Source of the DNA: Anaerolineae bacterium
GTDB taxonomy: Bacteria > Chloroflexota > Anaerolineae > Aggregatilineales > Phototrophicaceae
Direction of reading: 5' to 3'
Assembly: GCA_022820665.1 (NCBI GenBank)
Contig: JAJEFB010000012.1
Coordinates: forward strand, 121,510-185,509
Length of the DNA stretch: 64,000 nucleotides
The notes beneath the pieces were generated by a model, which saw only the letters and a list, made by a program, of their open reading frames with translations, made no database searches and was not told the origin of the DNA. A program made the position numbers and the translations under genes. Position 1 is the first letter of the stretch; each line of letters begins with the position of its first letter. Of the stretch, positions 28,550 through 37,160 are shown piece by piece.

Positions 28550-29926
28550 TTAGTCTTTGCTCCCATGGGCCTCTAGCATGGGGCGGAATTTGAGAGCGGT
28601 TTCTTCCCATTCGGATTCGGGCTGGCTTTCCGCCACGATGCCGGCGCCAGCGTAAATCCAGGCGCGGGATTCCTGAGCGACAGCCGAGCGGATCGCCACA
28701 GTGAACTGTCCGTCGAGGTTGGCGTCGATCCAACCCACCGGCGCGCCATACCAGCCTCGCGGGATCGGCTCCAGATCGCGGATAAGACGCATAGCGCGTT
28801 CCCTTGGGTCGCCGCCCAGAGCCGGCGTCGGGTGCAGAGTTTCCACCAGCGCCAGGATACCGGTTTCCCGCTTGAGCCGTCCCCGGATCGGCGAATGGAG
28901 GTGCTGGATATTCTTCAGCTTGAGCAAACCCGGCGGCGCGATCTCCAGCGACTCGGTCAAGGGCAGCAGGCGATCGCGAATCTTGTCGGCGACAATGCTG
29001 TGCTCTTGCCGGTTCTTGTGGCTGCGCAGCAATTCGCCGCTCAAGCGCAAGTCATCTTCACGGGCGCTACCCCGGCCGATGCTGCCTGCCAAACCCATAG
29101 TTTCGATGCGCTTGCCCCGCACACTCGCCAGCAGTTCCGGGGAGGCGCCATAAAAGGCAAAGCGCGGTCGAGGCTCGAACAAGAAGCGATAACAATCGGC
29201 GTAATCCCGTGCCAGATGACAGAGAATCGGCATCAGGCGCACGCGCTCTTCAAAGCGCAATTCGGCCGCGCGCGCAAGCACAACCTTGTTCAATTCCCCA
29301 GCGTGTATGCGCTCGGTCGCCTGGCGTATCATCGCCCGCCACATGTCAAAGCTCATCGGGTAGTGGGCGCTTTGCAAAGGCGACTGCCGATGGATTGACA
29401 GACCTCTGCCTGCGACTTGTAATTGTCTGATCTTCTCCCGCAAGGCGACTTGCAAGTCGCTTACGAGCGCTTCGGGGTCTTCCTCGGGGGGGATCTGCGT
29501 ATTGATAGTCAGCCAGGTCGCGCCGTCGATGCTGACAAGCTGATAATGAGGCAGGACAAAATGCGCCGGCGCATAAATCGACCAGGTGTTGTCCGGTGTG
29601 AAATCGCCCCGAAACGAAAAACCGCCATAAAGGCGCGGACCTGTCCAGGGCGGGTCGCCGCCGACGATGTGCGCCCTGGCATAAAGTTCGCGCGCCTCTC
29701 GCGCTATCTTTTGGAAACGTTCACCCCCCCAAGCCATCAACTCGACAGCTGTGCCAGCGCCAGCAAAGGCGAGGCGACTGTTCCGGTTCTCCCAGTAGCT
29801 GCGTGGCTGGCCCTCCGCAGCCCCTAGAAAACCTTGAAAACTGATTCCCTTGCAAGGCAAGCTGCAACTGAGCAGGCGTCCATAACGCCGGTTGAACGGG
29901 ACCGCGCGAAACGCTGCCGATTCCAT
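28550..29926 (-). CDS. menF: Isochorismate synthase
   Basis: Chorismate-utilising enzyme, 458 residues. The C-terminal catalytic domain has LNKVVLARAAELRF, FLFEPRPRFAFYGASPELL, ETMGLAGSIGRG, SHKNRQEHSIVADKI, the active-site LHPTPALGGDP and GWYGAPVGWIDANLDGQFTVAIRSAV, ending IYAGAGIVAESQPESEWEE. It supplies isochorismate to MenD. The stop TAA belongs to the adjacent repeat, so the natural C-terminus may have been trimmed or extended by one or two residues. Start four bases after the tetR stop. Confidence 0.92.
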   Translation of the reverse strand: MESAAFRAVPFNRRYGRLLSCSLPCKGISFQGFLGAAEGQPRSYWENRNSRLAFAGAGTAVELMAWGGERFQKIAREARELYARAHIVGGDPPWTGPRLYGGFSFRGDFTPDNTWSIYAPAHFVLPHYQLVSIDGATWLTINTQIPPEEDPEALVSDLQVALREKIRQLQVAGRGLSIHRQSPLQSAHYPMSFDMWRAMIRQATERIHAGELNKVVLARAAELRFEERVRLMPILCHLARDYADCYRFLFEPRPRFAFYGASPELLASVRGKRIETMGLAGSIGRGSAREDDLRLSGELLRSHKNRQEHSIVADKIRDRLLPLTESLEIAPPGLLKLKNIQHLHSPIRGRLKRETGILALVETLHPTPALGGDPRERAMRLIRDLEPIPRGWYGAPVGWIDANLDGQFTVAIRSAVAQESRAWIYAGAGIVAESQPESEWEETALKFRPMLEAHGSKD

Positions 29927-29929
29927 GCT

Positions 29930-30523
29930 TTACTCCTGGTAGCCGACGCTCTTCAGCAGCAACGGCAACAAGGCATCCATAATTTCCTCCTTGCTCGGCT
30001 CGCCGGTGTATACCCACTGAATCACGACGCTGTAAATAGCGCCCATCCAGGCATGCGCAACGATTGTCGTATCGACGGGCGCAATGGAACCATCAGCGAC
30101 CGCTTCGTCGAGATAGGTCTTGATGAGCAGAGCGAAGCGATCGTTAACTTCCATGCGCTTGCGCTCGAAAACTGTTCCCAGCCCCACCGCTTGAACGAGC
30201 AGCAGCTTGGCCGGGCGACGATATTTGCCGAAGGTCTCCAGCACCGCTTCCAGGGCAACCTGAACGCGGCGGATACCCTGCGTTTCCTGTGTGATCGCTT
30301 CTTTGGCGCGGCGCTCGATCAAGTCGGCGAATTGATCAACAAGCGCGATGAAGAGTTTTTCCTTGTTCGGGAAGTGAAAATAGATCGAGCCTTTGCTGAT
30401 GCCGCCTTCGGCGACGATCTCGTCCAGCTTGGTATCGTGGAAGCCCTTGGCGCTGAAGATATTCATCGCGGCATCGAGGATGCGCTCGCGGGTGGAAGGG
30501 GTGTCGCTGGCATGCTCGCTCAT
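29930..30523 (-). CDS. TetR-family transcriptional regulator, first gene of men operon
   Basis: 197 residues. The N-terminal helix-turn-helix is RERILDAAMNIFSAKGFHDTKLDEIVAEGGISKGSIYFHF split over residues 12-50, the standard TetR_N pattern; the C-terminal ligand domain is helical and unassigned. It is followed four bases later by menF, so it should autoregulate and control menaquinone genes through the palindrome at 30536. It is the only clear DNA-binding regulator in the window. Confidence 0.88.
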   Translation of the reverse strand: MSEHASDTPSTRERILDAAMNIFSAKGFHDTKLDEIVAEGGISKGSIYFHFPNKEKLFIALVDQFADLIERRAKEAITQETQGIRRVQVALEAVLETFGKYRRPAKLLLVQAVGLGTVFERKRMEVNDRFALLIKTYLDEAVADGSIAPVDTTIVAHAWMGAIYSVVIQWVYTGEPSKEEIMDALLPLLLKSVGYQE

Positions 30524-30535
30524 GCTGCCTCACAA

Positions 30536-30551
30536 TACTGACTGGTCAGTA
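30536..30551. promoter_or_regulatory. Probable TetR operator
   Basis: TACTGAC-TG-GTCAGTA: perfect seven-base inverted arms with a two-base centre, 13 bases upstream of the tetR start and next to a TATACT -10-like sequence on the minus strand. Size and position fit a TetR-family operator. Confidence 0.65.
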
Positions 30552-30784
30552 CTGTAAGTATATCACATTTTCCAGGTTAAAAGCGATCGGATTCGGTACC
30601 GTCTTGCTGTTCGTCATGTCTTTATACTTAACTTTGTTTTTGAATGGCAAAGTCATGTTATCTGCCAATAATCTGAAATACACCCGAAATCTGCGGTAGA
30701 ATCGCCTAGTGAAGACTTCTTTTCCGCGTCAAGTAATACTGAGGACGCCCCTACGGCGCGTCCGCCAGCGTTCGGGAGGCAGCA

Positions 30785-31171
30785 ATGGACCAATTCATGC
30801 AAATGGCAATCGAAGAAGCGAAAGCCACCAAAGCCGAGGGCGGCAGCCCTTTCGGCGCGGTGCTCATGCGCGGCGCCCAGGTCTTGGGCCGCGGGCGCAA
30901 CCTCATGATCCAGAACAACGATCCGCTCAGCCACGGCGAAATGGAGGCAATCAAGGCGGCCGGCTTGCAGGAGAGCTACGCCGATACCGTCCTCTACACC
31001 ACAGCCTTTCCCTGCCTGATGTGCGCCGGGGCTATTGTGAGGTATCAGATTCCCAAGGTCATCATCGGCGCCAGCTGGGAACATAACGCGCCCTCGCGCG
31101 AATTCATGGAGTTGCACGGCATCGAGTTAGTCGAATGGCGTCTTGAGGCTTGTTATCAGTTGGTGGAGTAA
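30785..31171 (+). CDS. Cytosine deaminase (yeast Fcy1-like) / nucleoside deaminase
   Basis: 128-residue zinc deaminase of the CDA fold. Zinc and catalytic residues: His50-Gly-Glu52 (HGEMEAI) and PCLMC with Cys77 and Cys80. The stretch LYTTAFPCLMCAGAIV followed by YQIPKVIIGASWE and a C-terminal HGIEL block matches the fungal-type cytosine deaminase layout rather than TadA, whose motif is usually EPC/EPCxMC plus tRNA-binding basic residues. It would convert cytosine to uracil and ammonia. Guanine deaminase-type activity is the alternative. Confidence 0.78.
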   Translation: MDQFMQMAIEEAKATKAEGGSPFGAVLMRGAQVLGRGRNLMIQNNDPLSHGEMEAIKAAGLQESYADTVLYTTAFPCLMCAGAIVRYQIPKVIIGASWEHNAPSREFMELHGIELVEWRLEACYQLVE

Positions 31172-31250
31172 TGGCGACTCTGCCGACGTCGCATGGCAGC
31201 GCTCAATCATTGCGTGTCTGCGGATCCGCGGGCTAGTCGCGGACCGCTGA

Positions 31251-32255
31251 TTAGTCAAAACGCGGCGGCCGCAAGCGGCTAAATGCCCAGGCGGCAGCCA
31301 GATATATCCAATACATCATAAAGAGAACCAAATACTCGATGAGCGGGATGCGCAGTATCTCATTCGCTTGATAAGGCTCGCGCATTACAAGATAGACGTA
31401 GAGCGCGACTAACAGAAATGAGCTGTAGAATGCCTGCCTTACCCAGGGTTTAAGTCCCAAGCCATGCATCTGCGTGATCAGGAAAATTGCCGCGAAACCG
31501 AAAAAGAACATGGGCCATATATTGCTTGACTGGTTCAGCGCGACTTGAAAAGCGTGGGGTAAAACCAGGATCTCCAGCAAGAACATCCAACGCTTGTTCA
31601 GATGAACGCGCATGAACATCAATGAACCTTGTGCCATTACCAGCACGACATGAATGAAGCCGATTAAATGTCCCCAGGTCGGCACCATCGGATGAAACCA
31701 AAATGTATAAATGACGGCGAAGCTGAAGAAAAAGCCGTGGTACTTGCGCAACCCGTCGGTGAATGCCTTGCGGAACTTGATCTTCTTCCCGAAGAACAAA
31801 CCGCGACGCTGGTTTTCCATACCTAGAACCACTATCAGCATCATCGCGACTGCGAATTGCGCTGTCCAGCTGGGCAGGTCCTGGGCGATGCCATCATAGA
31901 AGAACATTGACTGTAGATAGTGCAGCCCGATAAAGACAACATTAATGATCAGCGCCCACAGGTTCACAGGGCGGAGTGTATTGCTATAGTCGCGCTTGGT
32001 GTAGCGCTTTTGCGCGTATGCGATTGTCCCCCATATCAACAGTTGATGGACCGCGAAACCTAGCCAGGCGGTGAGTTGACCCCAGGCTGTTTGTTCCGCC
32101 AGCTGCCATTCATAAACCAGCGGATCTTCCGGATGCGGAATGATCTCGAATTGACTGAGAATGCCGCCCATCGCCACGATGGCTACGCAAAGCAGCGCCG
32201 AAAAGACAATGCTCCAATTGACTACTTGCTTGGCGTCGATGCGGGAAAGCAACAT
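31251..32255 (-). CDS. Polytopic membrane protein of unknown function
   Basis: 334 residues with eight to nine hydrophobic segments and few charged loops. The ATG at 32253-32255 is chosen because AAGGA (32264-32268) precedes it at eight to nine bases; the open frame upstream to 32354 lacks such a site. I do not recognise a family. One His-rich hydrophobic motif (HGFFFSFAVIYTFWFHPMVP) lies near residue 190. It stands alone between a plus-strand deaminase and the minus-strand asparaginase. Confidence 0.65.
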   Translation of the reverse strand: MLLSRIDAKQVVNWSIVFSALLCVAIVAMGGILSQFEIIPHPEDPLVYEWQLAEQTAWGQLTAWLGFAVHQLLIWGTIAYAQKRYTKRDYSNTLRPVNLWALIINVVFIGLHYLQSMFFYDGIAQDLPSWTAQFAVAMMLIVVLGMENQRRGLFFGKKIKFRKAFTDGLRKYHGFFFSFAVIYTFWFHPMVPTWGHLIGFIHVVLVMAQGSLMFMRVHLNKRWMFLLEILVLPHAFQVALNQSSNIWPMFFFGFAAIFLITQMHGLGLKPWVRQAFYSSFLLVALYVYLVMREPYQANEILRIPLIEYLVLFMMYWIYLAAAWAFSRLRPPRFD

Positions 32256-32368
32256 GCGCTGTATCCTTCGTTGACTTGAGCGAGCATATTGGGATAGTAG
32301 CAGAAGCCCTTGCAAGTTAGCGATACCAAATGGCAGCGCAACACTGAGCAACATTTATCCGATTATTG

Positions 32369-33346
32369 TCAGCAATAGCTGCCATCGTCCCTCAAGCGCT
32401 CCTCGCCAGCCCAGCGAGCGGGTATCTCTACAAACTCGCGTTCTTTCTCTCGATGCGCGTCCATTTCGGCATGTTGGTAAATGTAGGTCGATCCAGCGCG
32501 CGTGGTCATGCCAACGTGATTGCCCTCCCTGTCCAGTGCGATCAGATTCATGCCGCCGATAAAATCGCCATCCAAATCGCGCAGGTCCCGCATCGCCTTG
32601 TGGCCCGCCGCTCCTATCGGCAAGCCCGCGCGCAGATAGGAAACAAGCCCGTAAGCGGTGCAAGCGCGGATCGCCATTTCGCCCATGCCTGTGCAGGCGC
32701 AAGCGCCGTGACGATTGTCGGCATAGTTGCCCGCGCCGATGATGGGCGAATCGCCGACGCGCCCGGGGTATTTCCAAGCCCAGCCGCTGGTGCTGACACC
32801 GGAGCAAATGTCGCCGTTGCCGTCAATCACAATGAAGTTGACTGTGCCCGCGACGCGCTCCGGATCCGTCGCCAGGACGACCGCATCGAGCAGTGCTGTG
32901 TCATCGTCTAAGTCGTCAATATCCAGGAGCGCGCTATTCTCGATCAATCGCTCGCGCCAAATCGCTTTGACTTCCTCGCTGAGCATGGACGCCCATTGTT
33001 CAGCGTCGATTTCGCGGGCGAAGCGCTCGGCCCCCTCCCCTGCCAACATCACGTGTGGCAGCTTGCGATCCATCACTTGCCGCGCCACCGAAATCGCGTA
33101 GGGGAAGCCGCGCATGATGGCCACCGCACCGGAATTGAGCGTTTTACCATCCATGATGCTCGCATCCAGCTCCAGTTGACCGAGGATATTAGGATAGCCG
33201 TTGTACCCAACGGAGCGCTCGGCGGGGTTCGCTTCGACAAGGCGAATGCCGGCTTCAACGGCGTCAATCGCGCTGCCGCCATTCTTGAGGACGCGCATGG
33301 CGGCGTCAATGCCGACAGCGCCGTTGGCGCTGGCGATGATTAACAT
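32369..33346 (-). CDS. N4-(beta-N-acetylglucosaminyl)-L-asparaginase / asparaginase-2 family Ntn-hydrolase
   Basis: 325-residue autoproteolytic Ntn hydrolase. The cleavage/nucleophile Thr is predicted at residue 168 (AGT-VNFIVIDGNGDI); the substrate loop STSGWAWKYPGRVGDSPIIGAGNYAD and GACACTGMGE follow as in glycosylasparaginases. In well-studied members the residues before Thr read HDT; here AGT, so autoprocessing should be checked. Start at 33344-33346, preceded by GGAG at eight bases. No signal peptide, so cytoplasmic use of glycoprotein-derived or isoAsp substrates is likely. Confidence 0.85.
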   Translation of the reverse strand: MLIIASANGAVGIDAAMRVLKNGGSAIDAVEAGIRLVEANPAERSVGYNGYPNILGQLELDASIMDGKTLNSGAVAIMRGFPYAISVARQVMDRKLPHVMLAGEGAERFAREIDAEQWASMLSEEVKAIWRERLIENSALLDIDDLDDDTALLDAVVLATDPERVAGTVNFIVIDGNGDICSGVSTSGWAWKYPGRVGDSPIIGAGNYADNRHGACACTGMGEMAIRACTAYGLVSYLRAGLPIGAAGHKAMRDLRDLDGDFIGGMNLIALDREGNHVGMTTRAGSTYIYQHAEMDAHREKEREFVEIPARWAGEERLRDDGSYC

Positions 33347-33381
33347 GAGTGGATCTCCGCAGCTTGTCTGCGCCGCATGGT

Positions 33382-33398
33382 TTAACCACCGAGGGCAC
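33382..33398 (+). repeat. Solo fragment of the GxxExxY-flanking repeat
   Basis: TTAACCACCGAGGGCAC is identical over 17 bases to 28061-28077, without a second arm or gene nearby. Confidence 0.7.
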
Positions 33399-33440
33399 AA
33401 AATAGTTCCAATAAAATAATGCGGCAATCAAAAGGATGAT

Positions 33441-33466
33441 TGTAGGGACGACCTATCAGTCGCCCG
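33441..33466. repeat. Dispersed palindrome, family A
   Basis: GTAGGGACGACC-TATCA-GTCGCCCG unit, about 26 bases, in the short gap before the glucosylceramidase-like gene; one base shorter in the right arm than the 43289 copy. Confidence 0.75.
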
Positions 33467-33541
33467 CTTTCCCCAGTTCAATTTTCGAACGATCCCAGGA
33501 AAGTCCCATTTTCTATTGATTCGGGGACGCGGATCCAAACG

Positions 33542-36136
33542 CTATGTCGTCACTTTGCAACGCAGCCTATCACCTTTTCTTAGCGCTTGCAGCTCGTCGA
33601 ATTGAGCTTTGCCGAGACCAGTTAATTCTAATTCCGCAAAGCTGATTTTACCGCCGAGGACGGTGAAATCGACATCACAACCGCTGCCGTTGGGATTGAG
33701 CGCGCAAGTGCCCCAGGCATAACCGCTCGACCAGAAATGACGGCGGGCTTCCGTCGGCGCTGCAAAAGCCAAGGTCCCGTCAACCGCGGAATACTGAAAG
33801 CCGGTCAGCGCCAGCACCGCCGCCCAACTGACCATCGCGCGCGCATAATGATGGCCGCATTCCGCCTCGTCAAAGGGATTCCGCTTGAGCCCATCGTAGC
33901 GATCGCGGATCGCCCCAATGCACTTCAAGCCCTCATCGATATCGCCTTCGTAGAGCATGCCGATGGCGGCTGTGTATTCAAAGCCGGTCATGACCTCGTT
34001 GTAATAGGGGAAGGGGCGCGCCGGTCGATCCCCGCGCGGGTAAGTCGCCATCAGCAGCGCCGATTCGTCGTTGAGCACGTAAGAGCGCATGTGATTGAAA
34101 TGGCCGTACATGTCTTCCTTGAAGTTGTAGCGCATGATGCTGCGCAGCGTGGCTTTGACATTCGCTTCGTCGACGACATATCCCAGCCCGCTGACATGCG
34201 CCAGCAACTGCCCCACCAATTGATCGACCAGGCATCCGGCGCCAAGCTGCAGCACCGGTTCTGTGGGATCTGCCGCGCCCATGTCGCTCATTAACATGCC
34301 GAAAACCGAATCTTTTCCCGCCGCCGGGCGAATCTCGTGTTCGTAGTACTCGCCGTTGAACAAGTTCGCGTCTATCCAGGCGCGTCCGTTTTCATAGAGT
34401 CGCCGGCATTGGTCAGCGAAGGAGCGCGTAGACACTCCTCCCTTGTCGGATTCGTCCAGGTGTCGCGCCATCTCTTCCATCGCTCGCAACGCGCCCAGGT
34501 ACCAGATGCCCATTTGCGGGTTGGGACCGTAATACTCGACATCCATGGTGTTGTGCTGGCAGCCTTCCATCACGCCATCCTTGTCGGCATCCCAGCCCCC
34601 CGGCAGCCAGCAGAATTCCAGCGCCTTGCGCGCCTTGTCCCACATGCTCCGCAGCCGATCGCTGTCGCCGGAAAGCTGCCAGTCGCGATAGAGCTTCATG
34701 ATGCAGCCCATTTGTCCGTCCGCCGCCGCTAGCGACCAGGCCGCGGCGTGCTCCAGCGGCAGATCGACGCGGAAGCTCATGCCGCCGTCGCTACGCGTGG
34801 CATAGTTGAATTCGACTTCGCGCATGCCCATCGCGAGTTCCCCGAAAAGAAAGGCTGTAACCTGTTCGTAATTCCAGACGTGCGTACAGGAACCGAAACA
34901 GCAGCCCGCCGTATCGTCGCAGCCTTCCCAGCCGAACATGAAGCCATCGGGGGTGCGGAAAACGGTCTGTGAGCGCAGCGTGCTCAAGTTCGAGAGCGCG
35001 GACTCTTTAACGACTGCGGGCAAGTCGCTGTCAAGCACGCCGTTGACGAATGATCGTGTCTCCGCTTCCAGCCAGTCGAGATTCGCAGCCGTATACGCGG
35101 CCGCCTCCCAGGCGTCGGCGTATTGGGTCGTATAGTAGTTGCCGATGCGCGTTCCCGCTTGCAAGGGGCTCTGCGGGTGATTCCGCCCGGCTTCTTGCCA
35201 GGTGATGCGATTGGGGAAATGCCAGCTCAAAAAGAAGGTCGCCGCCGCTGAACCATTGGCGGGCACGGTCAAGGCGACTGAGAGCGAGCCCGTCGGATTG
35301 TCCACCCCGCCGCGATCGCGCTCTTCCAAACGACCGTCTTCGCTGAAATCGTCCCAGAAATCGAGCAGGGAATCACCCCAGCTATAATCCGCCCAAGCAG
35401 TGCGCGCGGTAATGCTACTTCCCTGCTGCGCTTCCCCCCATTGCAATGGGGGGATTGAGGGGGGTATGGGCGTCGTCAGCGCCAAGGTGCCCCACTGCGC
35501 CGACTCGCGGTCGACGCCCTCCGAGCGCATGAAAATGCCCGCCAAGCCATCCTCCTCGCGATAGCTGTTGACATTGTCCAGACATGCGCCGGCAGTGCCG
35601 TCGGTGCCGATAAAGTTCTGCAGACTGCCGCATACCGCCGCCTCAATATCGCTATCGCTGTCATTGCTCAAGACAAAGCGCAGGATCGCGGCTGGTATGC
35701 CGCTGGCGTCGCTGTCGCCCGGGATCAGCGGATTGAAGGCTTCCAAACGCGCTTGCAATGGCACATCGGGATCGCCAAGCTGGACCTGCCCGAAGGGATA
35801 AGCCGCTTCAAAGCTGCACTCTCGAAAGCGCGGCAAGCCGTGATTGGGAACGATGGCGCCGCGCGCCCCTTCATAGTCCGCCGCTGGGATCACGCCTTCC
35901 AGCGCGGTCGCCGTGGTTCCGCCGTCGACGGTTCTTGTGTACAGGCTGAAGAAACTCTGCGCCAGGTCAAAGCCTTTGGCTGGGCGATTGACGATCTCCC
36001 AATCGTGGAGATTGCCCCGCCCGCCGAGGGATACAACGCCGGTGCCGATGCCGCCCAGCGGCAGCCCGATCTGCCGTAGATGGTCTTGGTCATATGATTT
36101 AAGCGAGGGGAAACTGTTGCCATTTGAATTGCTCAT
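33542..36136 (-). CDS. GH116 family glucosylceramidase/beta-glucosidase-like protein (GBA2-like)
   Basis: 864 residues, the size of bile-acid/GBA2-type beta-glucosidases. The N-terminal beta domain begins with RQIGLPLGGIGTGVVSLGGRGNLHDWEI; the alpha/alpha barrel follows with WNYEQVTAFLFGELAMGMREVEF, DGMSFRVDLPLEHAA and the active-site neighbourhood DGVMEGCQHNTMDVEYYGPNPQMG. No signal peptide, so it is probably cytoplasmic and acts on sugars imported by the adjoining transporter. AGGA precedes the ATG. Residues about 224-236 (TPIPPSIPPLQWG) are encoded by a dispersed repeat, an unusual in-frame insertion. Confidence 0.85.
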   Translation of the reverse strand: MSNSNGNSFPSLKSYDQDHLRQIGLPLGGIGTGVVSLGGRGNLHDWEIVNRPAKGFDLAQSFFSLYTRTVDGGTTATALEGVIPAADYEGARGAIVPNHGLPRFRECSFEAAYPFGQVQLGDPDVPLQARLEAFNPLIPGDSDASGIPAAILRFVLSNDSDSDIEAAVCGSLQNFIGTDGTAGACLDNVNSYREEDGLAGIFMRSEGVDRESAQWGTLALTTPIPPSIPPLQWGEAQQGSSITARTAWADYSWGDSLLDFWDDFSEDGRLEERDRGGVDNPTGSLSVALTVPANGSAAATFFLSWHFPNRITWQEAGRNHPQSPLQAGTRIGNYYTTQYADAWEAAAYTAANLDWLEAETRSFVNGVLDSDLPAVVKESALSNLSTLRSQTVFRTPDGFMFGWEGCDDTAGCCFGSCTHVWNYEQVTAFLFGELAMGMREVEFNYATRSDGGMSFRVDLPLEHAAAWSLAAADGQMGCIMKLYRDWQLSGDSDRLRSMWDKARKALEFCWLPGGWDADKDGVMEGCQHNTMDVEYYGPNPQMGIWYLGALRAMEEMARHLDESDKGGVSTRSFADQCRRLYENGRAWIDANLFNGEYYEHEIRPAAGKDSVFGMLMSDMGAADPTEPVLQLGAGCLVDQLVGQLLAHVSGLGYVVDEANVKATLRSIMRYNFKEDMYGHFNHMRSYVLNDESALLMATYPRGDRPARPFPYYNEVMTGFEYTAAIGMLYEGDIDEGLKCIGAIRDRYDGLKRNPFDEAECGHHYARAMVSWAAVLALTGFQYSAVDGTLAFAAPTEARRHFWSSGYAWGTCALNPNGSGCDVDFTVLGGKISFAELELTGLGKAQFDELQALRKGDRLRCKVTT
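35431..35466. repeat. Dispersed G/C palindrome, family B, inside the GH116 gene
   Basis: 36 bases (CTTCCCCCCATTGCAATGGG then GGGATTGAGGGGGGTA). The copy at 57988-58023 is identical at 35 of 36 positions. Here it is read in frame on the minus strand, giving a Pro-rich TPIPPSIPPLQWGEA-type segment. Confidence 0.9.
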
Positions 36137-36197
36137 TGCTTTCTTCCTGTCTTTAGGCTGTTCATGTTCCTCGGTTTCACAACAAAAGCAACTCTGG

Positions 36198-36222
36198 CAG
36201 GGACGACTCGATGAGTCGCCCG
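36198..36222. repeat. Dispersed palindrome, family A
   Basis: GGACGACTCGATGAGTCGCCC core with arms CGACTC/GAGTCG, in the gap between the GH116 gene and the sugar permease gene. Confidence 0.75.
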
Positions 36223-36260
36223 CCTCATGTGATATTCAAGAGTGAGTTCTTTCTTTCGCC

Positions 36261-37148
36261 CTACCCTTTCAAACCGCTGCGCGTCAGCGCTTCGATGATC
36301 CAGCGCTGCGCCGCCAAGAAGACCATCAAAACGGGCAGGATCGCCATTGTTACTGCCGCCATCACCACCGATGGATTGCCCGATCCCATGTAGCCAGTGA
36401 GCAGGGCGATGCCTTGCGGCAGCGTCATCTTGTGCCATGAATTCAGGAAAACAAGCGGCAGAAAATAGGCGTTCCAGGTTGCGTTGAAAGTGATGATGCC
36501 CAGGGTTGCCATCGCGGGACCCGCCAGCGGCAGGGCGATTTGGAAGAAGGAACGGATGTGCCCGGCGCCGTCCACACGCGCCGCGTCGAAGAGCTCCTGG
36601 GGCATCTGCTTGAAGAATTGCCGCATCAAGAAAACCCCGAATGCGCTGATTAGACCGGGCAAAATGATGGCCAGCGGATTGTCAATCAAGTTCAGATCGC
36701 GCATCAGCAGGAAGATCGGAATGATCGTCACCTGAAATGGCACCATCAGGGAGCCGAGCAGCAGCAGAAAGAGCAGGTCGCGCCCGGGGAAACGCAAGCG
36801 GGCGAAAGCGTATCCAGCCAGCGAGCAGGTCACGAGTTGCCCAACAGTTACCGCCACCGTGATCCTCATGCTGTTGATGAACAGGTCTACAAAGGGAACG
36901 CTCGATTCGAAGGGCGCAAGATAGTTCTCCCAGCGGAATTCCGTCGGCAGCCAGGCCGGCGGCAGTTGGAAGCTCTCTGATGTTGGACGCAGGGACGTCG
37001 AAAACATCCACAAAAGCGGCATCATGACCAGGATAGCGGCGATGGTCAAAATCGTATAAGAAATGATATCGCCGAAGCTGATGGGCTTCTTGCGTTTTCC
37101 GCGCGATTCCTTTGGTTTTATTACGGCTGTTGCATGTGTCTGTGCCAT
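36261..37148 (-). CDS. Sugar ABC permease, MalG/UgpE-like
   Basis: 295 residues with six membrane segments and a basic N-terminus (PKESRGKRKKP). The EAA loop QELFDAARVDGAGHIRSFFQIALPLAGPA is near residue 195. It belongs to the CUT1 carbohydrate-uptake class. Operon order on the minus strand is binding protein, MalF-like, MalG-like, GH116; no ATPase is present, as common in this class where one ATPase serves several importers. Confidence 0.88.
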   Translation of the reverse strand: MAQTHATAVIKPKESRGKRKKPISFGDIISYTILTIAAILVMMPLLWMFSTSLRPTSESFQLPPAWLPTEFRWENYLAPFESSVPFVDLFINSMRITVAVTVGQLVTCSLAGYAFARLRFPGRDLLFLLLLGSLMVPFQVTIIPIFLLMRDLNLIDNPLAIILPGLISAFGVFLMRQFFKQMPQELFDAARVDGAGHIRSFFQIALPLAGPAMATLGIITFNATWNAYFLPLVFLNSWHKMTLPQGIALLTGYMGSGNPSVVMAAVTMAILPVLMVFLAAQRWIIEALTRSGLKG

Positions 37149-37160
37149 AGTTCGATCCCG

